From Methanobrevibacter millerae (GTDB lineage: Archaea > Methanobacteriota > Methanobacteria > Methanobacteriales > Methanobacteriaceae): a stretch of DNA of 64,000 nucleotides. A model generated the notes under the pieces. That model was not told the DNA's origin. It saw nothing but the letters and a program-made list of their open reading frames with translations, and ran no database searches. Of the stretch, positions 9,894 to 18,760 are shown one piece after another; position 1 is the stretch's first letter, and each line of letters opens with the position of its first letter. The stretch lies in assembly GCF_900103415.1 (NCBI RefSeq), contig NZ_FMXB01000005.1, forward strand, positions 23,319 to 87,318, read 5' to 3'. A program made the translations under genes and the position numbers.

Positions 9894-10314
9894 AAGCTAA
9901 TTTTTGATTAATGTCACGGGCAAGCAAATAGTAATAAACATAGAAACCAAGCCAGAAAATCGCTGCAAAAACACATGCGATTAAAATCCACGTAATAACC
10001 GGTCCGATTCCCATATCAATCGGCATCCATTTTAAATAAATTGCTACTAACAATAAGACAACCATTCCAATTCCCAGCTGAAATATTACCTGAAACGGCA
10101 GCGCCAGATCCTCTTTTTCATATATCAATCCGCTGAGGGAAAATCCCCATCCTGCAACAATACATCCGAAAAAGAGATTGATTATGTCCGTTCCTGAAAA
10201 TCTTATGTTTTGAGGACCTACCTGAAGTGAAATGAAAACTGCAACAAGCAATCCAATAAAACAGCCGACAAAAGCACCCATTGATAAAGATTTAATTATT
10301 CGAGTAAATTCCAT
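9892..10314 (-). CDS. DUF3021 family membrane protein
   Basis: About 140 residues with four hydrophobic helices, matching DUF3021 proteins that are nearly always encoded directly after a LytTR regulator. The ATG at 10314 is used because AGGTGATT precedes it; the upstream GTG overlaps the LytTR stop. It lies immediately downstream of the LytTR gene. In bacteria such pairs control membrane or transport genes; the DUF3021 partner is thought to modulate the regulator. Confidence 0.8.
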   Translation of the reverse strand: MEFTRIIKSLSMGAFVGCFIGLLVAVFISLQVGPQNIRFSGTDIINLFFGCIVAGWGFSLSGLIYEKEDLALPFQVIFQLGIGMVVLLLVAIYLKWMPIDMGIGPVITWILIACVFAAIFWLGFYVYYYLLARDINQKLA

Positions 10315-10323
10315 AATAATCAC

Positions 10324-10764
10324 CTACAATCCCAAAGCCTCCTTAAACTCCGGCAGATATTTTCTTGAAATATTATCCTTCAAGCCGTTTTTAAGCTCTA
10401 TAAACATCATTCCCTTAAGTGAAGGGGCAACCCGCTGAATTTTTTTCAAATTAACGATGGTCGTTTTTGAAATTCTGACAAATGACTGATCCAAATCCTC
10501 TTCCACTTGATACAGGGGCTTTTTAATCAGATAATCCGAATTTTCAGTGTATACCTTTACCTGCTTGTCTTCAACCCTGAACATGTAAATATCGCCCAAT
10601 TCCAAAAGGGCAATGTCCGAACCGTTCTTGACGGCCAGCATGTCATTTGAATCATCACTCTCAAGAATAGCTATTGCCTTTGTAATATTATCGGTCAGCT
10701 CATTTGTGTGAATGTCAGCATGAGCTTCCTTGATGTCTTTTGATACGAATAGATTTACCTTCAT
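10324..10764 (-). CDS. LytTR-domain transcriptional regulator
   Basis: The protein has 146 residues. The C-terminal ~100 residues form a LytTR DNA-binding domain: LGDIYMFRVEDKQVKVYTENSDYLI, then a helical LYQVEEDLDQSFVRISKTTIVNLKKI and a final KYLPEFKEALGL. There is no receiver domain, so signalling is probably through the neighbouring membrane proteins. It sits between the 2TM genes and DUF3021 in a four-gene minus-strand cassette and probably regulates its own operon. LytTR regulators are mostly bacterial. Confidence 0.9.
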   Translation of the reverse strand: MKVNLFVSKDIKEAHADIHTNELTDNITKAIAILESDDSNDMLAVKNGSDIALLELGDIYMFRVEDKQVKVYTENSDYLIKKPLYQVEEDLDQSFVRISKTTIVNLKKIQRVAPSLKGMMFIELKNGLKDNISRKYLPEFKEALGL

Positions 10765-10768
10765 GATT

Positions 10769-11041
10769 CTAGTTCCTCAGTTTTCCCATTTCTTCCTGAA
10801 TTTTTTGTTCCCTGTAACTTTCACTGTCAAATTTACTTATAAATACAAATGCAATTAAAAAGTCTTTAAGTACTCCGATTCCCCAGAATAATGCGGGAAA
10901 TGCAACCCACCAGAATTCGGGGGTAAAATACCAGTTCAGAACAAATAACATTGCATTTACGACAATATACGCACTGAAATTTATATAAAATCTGATTTTA
11001 TTGTCAACACGTTTTTCTGCTCTTGATCTTACATCACTCAT
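10769..11041 (-). CDS. 2TM domain protein
   Basis: Ninety residues. An amphipathic N-terminus SRAEKRVDNKIRFY is followed by two close hydrophobic helices and a charged tail, the layout of the 2TM domain often associated with LytTR and histidine kinases. It starts directly after the TAG of the preceding 2TM gene and is probably a tandem duplicate of it. Confidence 0.75.
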   Translation of the reverse strand: MSDVRSRAEKRVDNKIRFYINFSAYIVVNAMLFVLNWYFTPEFWWVAFPALFWGIGVLKDFLIAFVFISKFDSESYREQKIQEEMGKLRN

Positions 11042-11299
11042 CTAATCACCCATTCTTGAAATTTCTTTTTCTATCATGCTTTCCCTATCAAGGATACCCC
11101 TTAAGGAATATGCCTTGAAAAACTTATCCAAAAGACCAATTCCCCAGAAAAACATTACAAAGAACAATAACCAGAAACTATGTAAAAACAATACGCATAT
11201 TATTGCTAATATTACATTTACAATCAAATACTTATATAGATTTTCTTGAAATTCAATTTTTGCATCAACTCTTCTTTCAGCTTCTTTTCTTAAATCCAT
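11042..11299 (-). CDS. 2TM domain protein
   Basis: About 85 residues from the ATG at 11299 (MDLRKEAERRVDAKIEFQ). The longer frame has an extra unconserved leader. It shares its layout with the next gene: a charged amphipathic start, two membrane helices with FFWGIGLLDKFFKAY between them, and a charged end. It is the first gene of the 2TM-2TM-LytTR-DUF3021 cassette, so the promoter should lie upstream of 11300. Confidence 0.75.
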   Translation of the reverse strand: MDLRKEAERRVDAKIEFQENLYKYLIVNVILAIICVLFLHSFWLLFFVMFFWGIGLLDKFFKAYSLRGILDRESMIEKEISRMGD

Positions 11300-11424
11300 T
11301 TGTATCACCAAATAACTATTCGATAATATAACATAGTTGAAGACCATATAAATGGCTATTTGGCGAGGTGTATAAGATGCAAAAATGTCTTGCTAAAATG
11401 CAAAAAATAGAAAGTGAAAGGTAA

Positions 11425-12099
11425 CTAGATTGTAATAGTTACCAGATAATATAAGATTGCAGTCAGTGCAGGAACCGTCAAGTTGTCGATTCCTCCATAA
11501 CTTAAAGCTTCACAAACGGTTGCAACAGCAGATATTCCTAAAATGGCAACCAGATTGAACTGAGGCATCGGATAGCCTATTGATGAGAAAACCATCCATA
11601 CGAATACGCTCATTACGGTCGTGATTACAAACATCGTAAGTGATCCTTCAAGGGATTTCTCACCGCCAAATACCTTATATTTGACCTTACCGAACTTTTG
11701 ACCGATTAATGCGGCAAATCCGTCACCGTATACCATAGGTACGATTGCCAATGCAACAATCCATAAGTAATTGGTGAAAACAGCTATCAGTACTGTCCAG
11801 ATACCTGCATAAAAGAACAGTCCCAGTGCGTGGCCGGATTCGGTAACACTGTTTTCGATTTTAATCGGTGAGTATTCCGTCAGGAAGAACAGCACAATCG
11901 TAATCGGAAGCGTTAAAAACCATACCATTACCCACGGATCTGAGAAAAACGGCATGGCAAATATCATGTTACCTACCATGATGTGGAGAAACTTACGTGA
12001 AACTTCAGGCCTTGTCTTTAAAACCATTTCGGCTATTACGAAAATGGCTGCAACATAAATGTATACGACAATTAACGCTAATATATCGGACCAGATCAT
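11425..12099 (-). CDS. Dolichol/phytol-type polyprenol kinase (CTP-dependent) family membrane protein
   Basis: The protein has 224 residues and about seven membrane helices. Motifs of the dolichol kinase/phytol kinase/CDP-diglyceride synthetase-like family are visible: RKFLHIMVGN near residue 35, YGDGFAALIG near 123, and FGGEKSLEGSLTMF near 144 with the family KS-EGS signature. The family phosphorylates long-chain isoprenoid alcohols or phytol with CTP or another NTP. Its start overlaps the stop of the next gene upstream by four bases (ATGA), indicating translational coupling. In archaea a likely substrate is geranylgeraniol or dolichol, which is an inference. Confidence 0.8.
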   Translation of the reverse strand: MIWSDILALIVVYIYVAAIFVIAEMVLKTRPEVSRKFLHIMVGNMIFAMPFFSDPWVMVWFLTLPITIVLFFLTEYSPIKIENSVTESGHALGLFFYAGIWTVLIAVFTNYLWIVALAIVPMVYGDGFAALIGQKFGKVKYKVFGGEKSLEGSLTMFVITTVMSVFVWMVFSSIGYPMPQFNLVAILGISAVATVCEALSYGGIDNLTVPALTAILYYLVTITI

Positions 12100-13217
12100 T
12101 CTTTATCATACTCCCCGTATTCACAGCCAGCATTTTCCATTTTTACATGGTCAATTAACGTGCCGTCCTTTTTGTATAACTTGATTTCGCCCCATCCGTT
12201 TCCGCCGTTCCATAAGCGGTTGTGGAGTTTTTTGCCGTTTGGAGCTTCATAATTAATAAAGAGCATATCTTCACGTTTGCAGTAAAGAACCATTTCCATA
12301 CGTGAATTCTTGTTTGAAGCGTTTACGTGCCATGTATGAACCTCATCGCCCTCTTCAAAGTCAAAGTCGATTTTAACCATATTCCAAAACCTTGCGAAGT
12401 TGTATTCATACATCGTTCCCTCATAATAAAAACCGATTAGCAATTTACGCGGAATGGAAATACCAAACGCCTTTGGCCTTCCTCCTCCTGCTTCAAATGC
12501 TGAATTATTTAATTTTTTACCTGTTTTGAGGCTGGTCAGGTTGCATGAGGAAATCCAGAGCCACGGTGAGGTAAAGTCTCCGCCCCAGTTTTTATCGGCA
12601 TAACCATATGACTTTTCAGGAATTACTTCATATTCAACACCGTCAAGCCAAATTGAACCGCTGTATTGTGTTTTAATTCCTTCAGCATGCCAAAACATTT
12701 CAAATGAGTTCAGTTTTCTAAATAGTCCGCTTGCGCCGTAACCGACATTGAAAGTGATTTGCTTGTCAATATCCAAATCCCATCTCATATCTCCAGCATC
12801 ACACATGTATTCAGGATGATTTTCGGCTTCTTCCGGCGTTACGGTACATGATCCGGACATATGGGTTTCCGTCAGTGAGCAGTCTCCCACACGGATGTCC
12901 AATTCATTATCCGGACATTGGAAATCTTTCATTGAGTAAAAATTATGAATCTGCTTTGCATCCTTACCCCAAGTTCCTACCTTCATCAGGAAATAAGACG
13001 GTTTTTTACCCAATTTTTGATTTTCAGGGTCCTGACCTAATGTAGGTTCATCTTCAGCTAATGCAGGGTTACACACGAAATATTCAATGAAAAAAGGCTT
13101 CGCTTCACCCGTTTCCTTATTATAAGCCGTTAAGGAATGCCACCACCAGTCATAACCTTTCTTTGCAAGTGGTCCCTTGAGCATATAATAATCTCTTTCC
13201 AAATCACTTTTATTCAT
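12096..13217 (-). CDS. Tocopherol-cyclase-like family protein
   Basis: A soluble protein of 373 residues rich in Trp, Tyr and Gly. The N-terminus KKGYDWWWHSLTAYNKETGE and the middle VEYEVIPEKSYGYADKNWG with SPWLWISSCNLTS resemble bacterial proteins annotated as tocopherol cyclase family (VTE1-like lipocalin pair). I am only moderately sure. There is no signal peptide or membrane segment. It is translationally coupled (ATGA) to the polyprenol/phytol-type kinase downstream. This neighbourhood supports an isoprenoid-linked role. Tocopherols are not known in methanogens, so the substrate must be something else. Confidence 0.5.
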   Translation of the reverse strand: MNKSDLERDYYMLKGPLAKKGYDWWWHSLTAYNKETGEAKPFFIEYFVCNPALAEDEPTLGQDPENQKLGKKPSYFLMKVGTWGKDAKQIHNFYSMKDFQCPDNELDIRVGDCSLTETHMSGSCTVTPEEAENHPEYMCDAGDMRWDLDIDKQITFNVGYGASGLFRKLNSFEMFWHAEGIKTQYSGSIWLDGVEYEVIPEKSYGYADKNWGGDFTSPWLWISSCNLTSLKTGKKLNNSAFEAGGGRPKAFGISIPRKLLIGFYYEGTMYEYNFARFWNMVKIDFDFEEGDEVHTWHVNASNKNSRMEMVLYCKREDMLFINYEAPNGKKLHNRLWNGGNGWGEIKLYKKDGTLIDHVKMENAGCEYGEYDKE

Positions 13218-13334
13218 TTAGAATCCTCCATAGATAATAATATTTTATTTAAAGTATAATAAAAAGATTTTTATTTTTCATTGAAAAAAGCAGGATAATA
13301 ACTGAACTTGTAAGCTTTTAAAATGAGTTAACAA

Positions 13335-14144
13335 TCAGAACTTTTCATCACTTATATGACTGTCAATAATCCGATAAAATGCATTAATTATAATAAACAA
13401 TACAAATACTTCAAGAAATGCCGAAACGAAACTTTCAATATACGAACTTTCCAGAGAAACTAGTATATTTACCACGATTACTGCAATAAAAGCAATTATC
13501 AAAAGAAATTCAAGATATCTTAAAATACCTATTTCCTTAATGATTGAAAAGATAACCCTTAAATCAAAAGCCTTAAGGAAATCGTCAGATTTGAGGGAGA
13601 CCACCTTTCCAATGAATCCCAAGGAAGAAATAAATATTAAAATAAGTAGAACAATCAGTACATTCAATTGAATCTTCTGGTGCAAGTCGATTTGCATAGA
13701 TAAAGGAAGCTGATGAACCAATTGATGCACGGAGAGAATGGCGTTTCCATAATCCCTATGTAAAATGAAATATTGTATTCTTAAAAAATCACTGTAAAAA
13801 TTAAAGTGAATAACAAAAAAACCGCTTATAAAAAATGAAATGAGAAGATAATACATTGTAATGAAGTATTCCCTAATCGACTCTATTAAATGTTCTTTAA
13901 AGTCAAAGTGGAATTTTTCTCCGAGTATCGCAACATTGCTTAAACTGAGAATTACTCCAAAGATAATTAAAGAAAATATGGTGTAAATTACTGCAATCAT
14001 CAAAGTCCAATCGCCTAATGGAAGCTTATAAATATAATGAGTAACCATTTCAAGTACTAATGCCAATACAAAAGCTAATAAAAACAGTTTACGCCTTTTA
14101 AAAGGCAGCTTGAAAGATTCGGCGATAATTTGAATGATTTTCAT
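13335..14144 (-). CDS. Multi-spanning membrane protein, DUF4013-like
   Basis: The 269 residues carry about six hydrophobic helices and start with an amphipathic MKIIQIIAESFKLPFKRRK, typical of the DUF4013 glycerophosphoryl-phosphodiesterase-like membrane proteins abundant in Methanobrevibacter. No catalytic motif is seen. It stands alone, with a TATA-rich region upstream. Function unknown. Confidence 0.6.
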   Translation of the reverse strand: MKIIQIIAESFKLPFKRRKLFLLAFVLALVLEMVTHYIYKLPLGDWTLMIAVIYTIFSLIIFGVILSLSNVAILGEKFHFDFKEHLIESIREYFITMYYLLISFFISGFFVIHFNFYSDFLRIQYFILHRDYGNAILSVHQLVHQLPLSMQIDLHQKIQLNVLIVLLILIFISSLGFIGKVVSLKSDDFLKAFDLRVIFSIIKEIGILRYLEFLLIIAFIAVIVVNILVSLESSYIESFVSAFLEVFVLFIIINAFYRIIDSHISDEKF

Positions 14145-14257
14145 TAATATAAAATATGAAAATATTACTAAATAAATTTATCACAATATTGTGGAGTATT
14201 CAGCGAAAACATGTGAAAATGCATATTTCCATTAAAAAAAGAATATAAATGAAGATT

Positions 14258-14620
14258 TTAATTAAAATCCCCATTATTCACCGCATCTGATGATTGACCA
14301 GGTCGGAACGAATCTGAAGAGTAACTGCTCTCCTGTGAAGAACTATCATAGCTATATGAGCTATCATAACTCGATGACGAATCTGCAGCACCTGATGAGG
14401 CGGAAGAAGAACTTTCGGAACTAACTGATTGGGATGATGATGAAGAATCACTTGATGTGGCAGTATCATTAACTACACTCTTAGTGACATTGGAAGTGGT
14501 GTTGTTAGTGTCCTTTTCAGTAGTTACAGAGATATCCGCCTTAGATATCAAAAGATAAAAGCCAGCGGCCAAAATTATACAAATGATTAATATTATTATA
14601 ATCGCATCTTCCAATTTCAT
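14258..14620 (-). CDS. Single-pass membrane protein with Ser-rich low-complexity tail
   Basis: About 120 residues from the ATG at 14620, which has AGAGGT upstream. An N-terminal membrane helix (IIIILIICIILAAGFYLLI) is followed by an outside-facing Ser/Thr/Tyr/Asp-rich tail with several N-x-S/T sites, so glycosylation is possible. There is no recognised domain. A surface-anchored linker or stalk protein is the simplest reading. Confidence 0.65.
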   Translation of the reverse strand: MKLEDAIIIILIICIILAAGFYLLISKADISVTTEKDTNNTTSNVTKSVVNDTATSSDSSSSSQSVSSESSSSASSGAADSSSSYDSSYSYDSSSQESSYSSDSFRPGQSSDAVNNGDFN

Positions 14621-15000
14621 TTTTTTACCTCTTATTAGATATTGAAAAAAACACATTAATAAATATTGCCATTGAAATTTATTAAAAAGAAATTTAGAAT
14701 CAAAATGATAAATGGAGTAAAACAGATAGGAATTCTACTCCATATTACCGGCATTTTGAAGATTAAAAAATGGAATGAGAATAATGATATAAAATTCACT
14801 TTATATCGTATTATAGTATTGCATTAATTGCCTATAAATATTTCGGTTTATTTTTGAAAATATGGATAAAAAATGATAAAAAATAAAAATAACGATGTGA
14901 AAATACTTTGTTCAATTTTATATCGATGAAACATAATAAAAATTAAACAATCATTAATGTATAAATAAGTTCATATAGATAAAAATAATAAAAAAAAGTA
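14621..15000. other. Intergenic region with one inverted repeat
   Basis: A 380-base AT-rich gap. The only structure I see is an inverted repeat ATGGAGTA/TACTCCAT (14712-14719 and 14736-14743, 16-base loop). TATA-like stretches occur near 14832 and 14960. No ORF with a ribosome site was found. Confidence 0.4.
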
Positions 15001-15073
15001 AGCTACTGACGGGACTTGAACCCGCAACCTCCGCCTTACGAGGGCGGCACACTGCCAATTGTGTTACAGTAGC
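15001..15073 (-). tRNA. tRNA-Thr (CGU)
   Basis: Acceptor GCTACTG/CAGTAGC with discriminator T, anticodon stem CCGCC/GGCGG with loop CTCGTAA (anticodon CGT), and T stem GCGGG/CCCGT. It lies 22 bases downstream of the ABM-domain gene on the same strand and may share its transcript. Confidence 0.95.
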
Positions 15074-15095
15074 ACAAATAAAGATAAAAAAATGT

Positions 15096-15392
15096 TTAAA
15101 ATTCCAACTTTTCAGAATTGAAAACATTTATTTCGAGTTCACCAGCGACCAAATCGCCGATATTTTCACCGAAAGCAATGAAATGTTCGGTTTGCATATG
15201 CCTTTGGAGAATCTCAAGGGATTCCCACTGTTCGACAAACATCAATGAGTCTTCGGAAGTATTTTCATACAGGTTGTAATCAATGTTTCCATCTTCGGCT
15301 TTTGAGTTGTCTATTAAATCTTTTGAAAAATCAATTATTTTAACTTTTGCATCTTCATCCTTAGGCACTGCCTTTGCCAAAACAACTATCAT
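15096..15392 (-). CDS. Antibiotic biosynthesis monooxygenase (ABM) domain protein
   Basis: About 98 residues: MIVVLAKAVPKD, then DGNIDYNLYEN, FVEQWES and HMQTEHFIAF. This is the ferredoxin-like ABM fold with its conserved N-Y-L and E-W positions and the terminal H-x2-T-x2-F. Members are small dimeric quinol or heme oxidases. The ATG at 15392 has GGTGAT before it and overlaps the end of the CBS gene by a few bases, so it belongs to the tail of the eha-linked operon. It may handle oxidative damage to flavin or cofactor, which is an inference. Confidence 0.8.
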   Translation of the reverse strand: MIVVLAKAVPKDEDAKVKIIDFSKDLIDNSKAEDGNIDYNLYENTSEDSLMFVEQWESLEILQRHMQTEHFIAFGENIGDLVAGELEINVFNSEKLEF

Positions 15393-15402
15393 ATTATCAC
15401 CA

Positions 15403-16038
15403 TTACCTTCTTGCTTTTCCAACTCTTCTGGCAATTACCAGCTCGCCGACTGAAATCAGACCCGCAAAGAATTTTTCCAGTCCTCCGGTCGCCCATATGG
15501 CTTCACCGAAGGTTGCGTCCATAATATTGGCTTCATATTCTTCAGGAGTTATCTTTACGCCGGTGGTTTTCTGGGAAACCAAAGCTGAAGCGTCCATAAG
15601 CTCTTCCCATGTAACTCCCTTAAGCTGATTCTGCATTGCCTTATACAATTTTGATACCTTAATGTCATAAAGCTCTGAGAGCAATTCAACAATATCGCAG
15701 GCACGGATCATTCCTATAACCTGATTGTCGTCATTGATGACTGGGACAGTAACGAACTTGTTGTTTGCGGTTAAAAGAACTGCAAGTCTTGCCGGCTGGT
15801 CTTCATGAATAGTGACAACATCTTCATAAGAGCTCATTATTTCATTGATTTTCTCATTTCCTTCCCTTAAACCTCGGGTAATGTCAAATGAAGTGATCCA
15901 TCCAACCAATTGCTTGTTTTCATTTACAACAGGACAAGTAAATCTTCTTATTTCTTCCATTACTTTGGAAACTTCCACGACACTGTCATCACAGTTCAGG
16001 TATACAAACTCTTTATCCATTAATTCTCTAGCTTTCAA
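15403..16038 (-). CDS. CBS-pair protein with extra C-terminal domain
   Basis: The 211 residues hold two CBS motifs (about 1-60 and 65-122; CPVVNENKQLVGWITSFDI and VPVINDDNQVIGMIRACDI) that usually bind adenine nucleotides. A ~85-residue C-terminal region (GVTWEELMDASALVSQ...GGLEKFFAGLISVGELV) is unfamiliar to me. It lies 12 bases after the polyferredoxin stop in the eha-linked operon. I infer energy-state control of the hydrogenase or of the accessory proteins. Confidence 0.85.
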   Translation of the reverse strand: MKARELMDKEFVYLNCDDSVVEVSKVMEEIRRFTCPVVNENKQLVGWITSFDITRGLREGNEKINEIMSSYEDVVTIHEDQPARLAVLLTANNKFVTVPVINDDNQVIGMIRACDIVELLSELYDIKVSKLYKAMQNQLKGVTWEELMDASALVSQKTTGVKITPEEYEANIMDATFGEAIWATGGLEKFFAGLISVGELVIARRVGKARR

Positions 16039-16049
16039 AATAATTCCTC

Positions 16050-16877
16050 CTATTCAATTTCTACACGTTTCAGTGCTCCAACTGGACAATGATTAGTACA
16101 CTCCACACAGCGTATACACTTATCATCGTCTAAAACTACTTCCCCGTCTTCTAACCTTATGGCCTCTACCGGACAGTTCTCTTCACACAGGAAACAGTTA
16201 ACGCACAGGTCGTGGTTAACTTCAATATTTCTGCCGTGAACTATAGGCCCAATTATTCTGTCTAACGTGATTGCATTTTCACTTTTTGAAATTTCGACAC
16301 AGGCTCCGCATCCGATACATAATTTCTTGTTAATGAAAGGGTATAATGTATCTTCATCCAAGTCAATGCCCGTATCACAGCCTAACTCCTCAAAATATTC
16401 CTTAAATTCTAAAGTGAATGCGTTCGTTGGACATAAATCCGCACAATCCTGCCAATTGTTGTCAGCAGTATAATCTATGTCAATGCTTTTCATCCTGACA
16501 ACCCTGTGAGGGGAGCGGACATTGTACAGACTGTATTCCATGAAATCGTTTTCGCTTTCGCCGTCATAATCAACTACGTTTTTAATTAATTTAATAGCTG
16601 AAACCGGGCATGTCTGAACGCAGATTTCACATTTCACACATTTGTCTGTAATCTTAGCCAGTCTGAAAATGTTGGCCGGCCCGATGGCATTAACAGGACA
16701 TTCGCCAACGCACGTATTGCATCTTACACATTTTGGTGCAACGGCTATAATCTCCTCTTCAGCATGGAAACTGTCCAATTCGAACTGGAAATCGTCGCCG
16801 TCATCATCTAATTCAACAGATTTCAAAAGAACTTCCCTTTCCAAATTCTTCATCTGCTTTATAAACGATACATTCAT
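16050..16877 (-). CDS. Polyferredoxin associated with Eha
   Basis: A 275-residue iron-sulfur protein. Four complete CxxCxxCxxxCP motifs (CVRCNTC, CVKCEIC, CVNCFLC, CIRCVEC) indicate four [4Fe-4S] clusters. Two further positions (CADLCP and CIGCGACVEIS) are degenerate. It carries no other domain and should move electrons in the cytoplasm. It follows the PfkB gene in the run of genes after ehaR and is therefore a third polyferredoxin next to EhaP and EhaQ. Confidence 0.85.
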   Translation of the reverse strand: MNVSFIKQMKNLEREVLLKSVELDDDGDDFQFELDSFHAEEEIIAVAPKCVRCNTCVGECPVNAIGPANIFRLAKITDKCVKCEICVQTCPVSAIKLIKNVVDYDGESENDFMEYSLYNVRSPHRVVRMKSIDIDYTADNNWQDCADLCPTNAFTLEFKEYFEELGCDTGIDLDEDTLYPFINKKLCIGCGACVEISKSENAITLDRIIGPIVHGRNIEVNHDLCVNCFLCEENCPVEAIRLEDGEVVLDDDKCIRCVECTNHCPVGALKRVEIE

Positions 16878-16920
16878 TTTATTACCAACCTATGTAATCT
16901 CTCATTTAATAGATTTATCT

Positions 16921-17859
16921 TTAATTGTTAATAAACTCTTTTAATTCTTTTAATGTAGGGAATTTATCCATCCCAAATCCTTCAATAGCTCTGCTGGCTA
17001 CCCAATTACCGATTTTACATGATTTTTCCAAACCGTAATCGTTTAGAAAAGCATATAGAAATCCGCTGTTGAAACTGTCGCCAGCGCCGGTGGTGTCAAC
17101 GACATCACATTCAAATGCCCCGACATCACATTCTTCTTCATTATTACAGGCAAAAACACCGTCTGAACCTTTTTTAATGACAACCGTTGTGATTCCCATA
17201 TCAAGAACTTTTTCGGCGAGTTCCTTAAGTCCAGATTCTGAGTCCTTGAATAATAATCTTAATTCTGATTCATTTATGAGCAGGATATCACACCTGTCCA
17301 AAATCGGCCTTATCTCTTCAAGACCCTTCTGGACATATAGCATTCCCGGATCGAAGCTTAAAACTGTCTCTTCGCTTAGCTTTTCAAGCAGTTCTATCTG
17401 GGTTTTGAATGAATCTCCAACAAAGGATGTGTAATGCATTATCCTGCATCTCATTATGTTTAAGGGATTGATTTCATCAATTGAAATTTCATCGTTAACT
17501 CCAGGGTCAACATAAAGGCATCTCTGGCCGTTTTCATCAACGAATCCCAGGCATTTGCCCGTACTTCCCTTATCAGCGTAAATAAGATTATTTGAAAAGA
17601 CCTCATTGAACATCAGGTTATATTCTATCAGGTCTCCGTCCTCGTCTTCGGCGATTTTTCCGATGATTGACGTTGATACGCCCAATCTTGAGAGCCCGAT
17701 TATAGTATTGGCTGCAGATCCTCCGGGAGTGTCCCTGCTTGAGGTGATGAAGCTTTCCTCATCGGCTCCTGCAATGTTTCCAACGGAGTACAGCTTATCC
17801 ACGTTCAATGCTCCGAATCCTATAACCTCTGCATTTATATCGTCATCCAATATTTCCAT
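16921..17859 (-). CDS. PfkB-family carbohydrate kinase
   Basis: The 312 residues show both PfkB signatures: the N-terminal GGSAANTIIGLSRLG (about 46-60) and the C-terminal DTTGAGDSFNSGFLYAFL with catalytic Asp near residue 262. The family phosphorylates sugars or nucleosides with ATP. A ribokinase-like gene lies just beyond eha in other Methanobacteriales as I recall it. It starts 9 bases after the Ftr-like stop. The substrate is unknown. Confidence 0.85.
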   Translation of the reverse strand: MEILDDDINAEVIGFGALNVDKLYSVGNIAGADEESFITSSRDTPGGSAANTIIGLSRLGVSTSIIGKIAEDEDGDLIEYNLMFNEVFSNNLIYADKGSTGKCLGFVDENGQRCLYVDPGVNDEISIDEINPLNIMRCRIMHYTSFVGDSFKTQIELLEKLSEETVLSFDPGMLYVQKGLEEIRPILDRCDILLINESELRLLFKDSESGLKELAEKVLDMGITTVVIKKGSDGVFACNNEEECDVGAFECDVVDTTGAGDSFNSGFLYAFLNDYGLEKSCKIGNWVASRAIEGFGMDKFPTLKELKEFINN

Positions 17860-17868
17860 ATTAAAACC

Positions 17869-18759
17869 CTATTTAAGTACATCCAATAAATTATAAATCT
17901 TATCTCCAAGTTTTCCGCCAAAATTGCCCGCAGATATTCCAATGACTCCATCAACATCAATGGCAGCATCAATTCCTGCCTTTAAAGCCTTAAACATTGA
18001 ATCGACATCCATCGCATTAATTACGATTTCGGGAATGTAATTGACGTTTTCGGGAACCTTGGATTCGTCTTTCAGGCGATCCTTCAATGACGGACAGTAA
18101 TAATGATTTGTGGTCGGGCCGATTTCGGGATAATTGGTTTCAGGCTTTGAAGCAGCTGAGCAAACTCCAAATGGAGCCGTTGCACCTTCAACTTCCATTA
18201 TCGCATCGATTATTGCGTCTCCGGCAGTTAATACTGCTTCGGGAGTTTCACACAAATACCAGAAGTTTCCGCCCATTATTCCGTCATTGATTTTGAATTT
18301 TTCTTCGATCTGAAAATCAGGAACTGCAATTGGCACATTAATCATTTTGCGGCCGTATTCTTCTACAATCCATTCCCATCCGTCACCGCAATGTCCAACG
18401 ATGTCCATCATTTCAATATTTTCATCGCTATCCACGTCTGAGTAGTCAAATATACGCGTAAATGGCTTGACCAGAATGTCCTGCCTCAATCGGTATGACA
18501 ATTCAAATGCAAACTTTTCCGTATCATCGTCACCAAGCCAGTATTGTACGACTGCACCGTATCTGCCGTCGGGAGTTTTGTCCTTATCCAGAAAGCTTTC
18601 AACTCCGCCTTCCACCCTTCCGATTACAGCGCTTGGAGTGGAAGTTGAATCGTATGCAGCGCTTTTTACAATCTTTTCCGTCGGTCCGGTTATTAAAGCC
18701 CTTACGTATTTTCCTTCAAAGGCTTCAAAAAATGTATCTTCGACCTTATCATAATTCAT
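17869..18759 (-). CDS. Formylmethanofuran:tetrahydromethanopterin formyltransferase (Ftr) paralogue
   Basis: The 296 residues align by eye with Ftr over the full length: [19 protein letters not shown] at the start, [29 protein letters not shown], and the end [18 protein letters not shown]. Ftr moves the formyl group from formylmethanofuran to H4MPT in CO2 reduction. Position directly after ehaR matches the Ftr-like protein in the eha cluster of Methanothermobacter. It is more divergent than housekeeping Ftr, so activity is uncertain. A tie between Eha-reduced ferredoxin and the first steps of methanogenesis is an inference. Confidence 0.85.
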   Translation of the reverse strand: MNYDKVEDTFFEAFEGKYVRALITGPTEKIVKSAAYDSTSTPSAVIGRVEGGVESFLDKDKTPDGRYGAVVQYWLGDDDTEKFAFELSYRLRQDILVKPFTRIFDYSDVDSDENIEMMDIVGHCGDGWEWIVEEYGRKMINVPIAVPDFQIEEKFKINDGIMGGNFWYLCETPEAVLTAGDAIIDAIMEVEGATAPFGVCSAASKPETNYPEIGPTTNHYYCPSLKDRLKDESKVPENVNYIPEIVINAMDVDSMFKALKAGIDAAIDVDGVIGISAGNFGGKLGDKIYNLLDVLK

Positions 18760-18760
18760 C

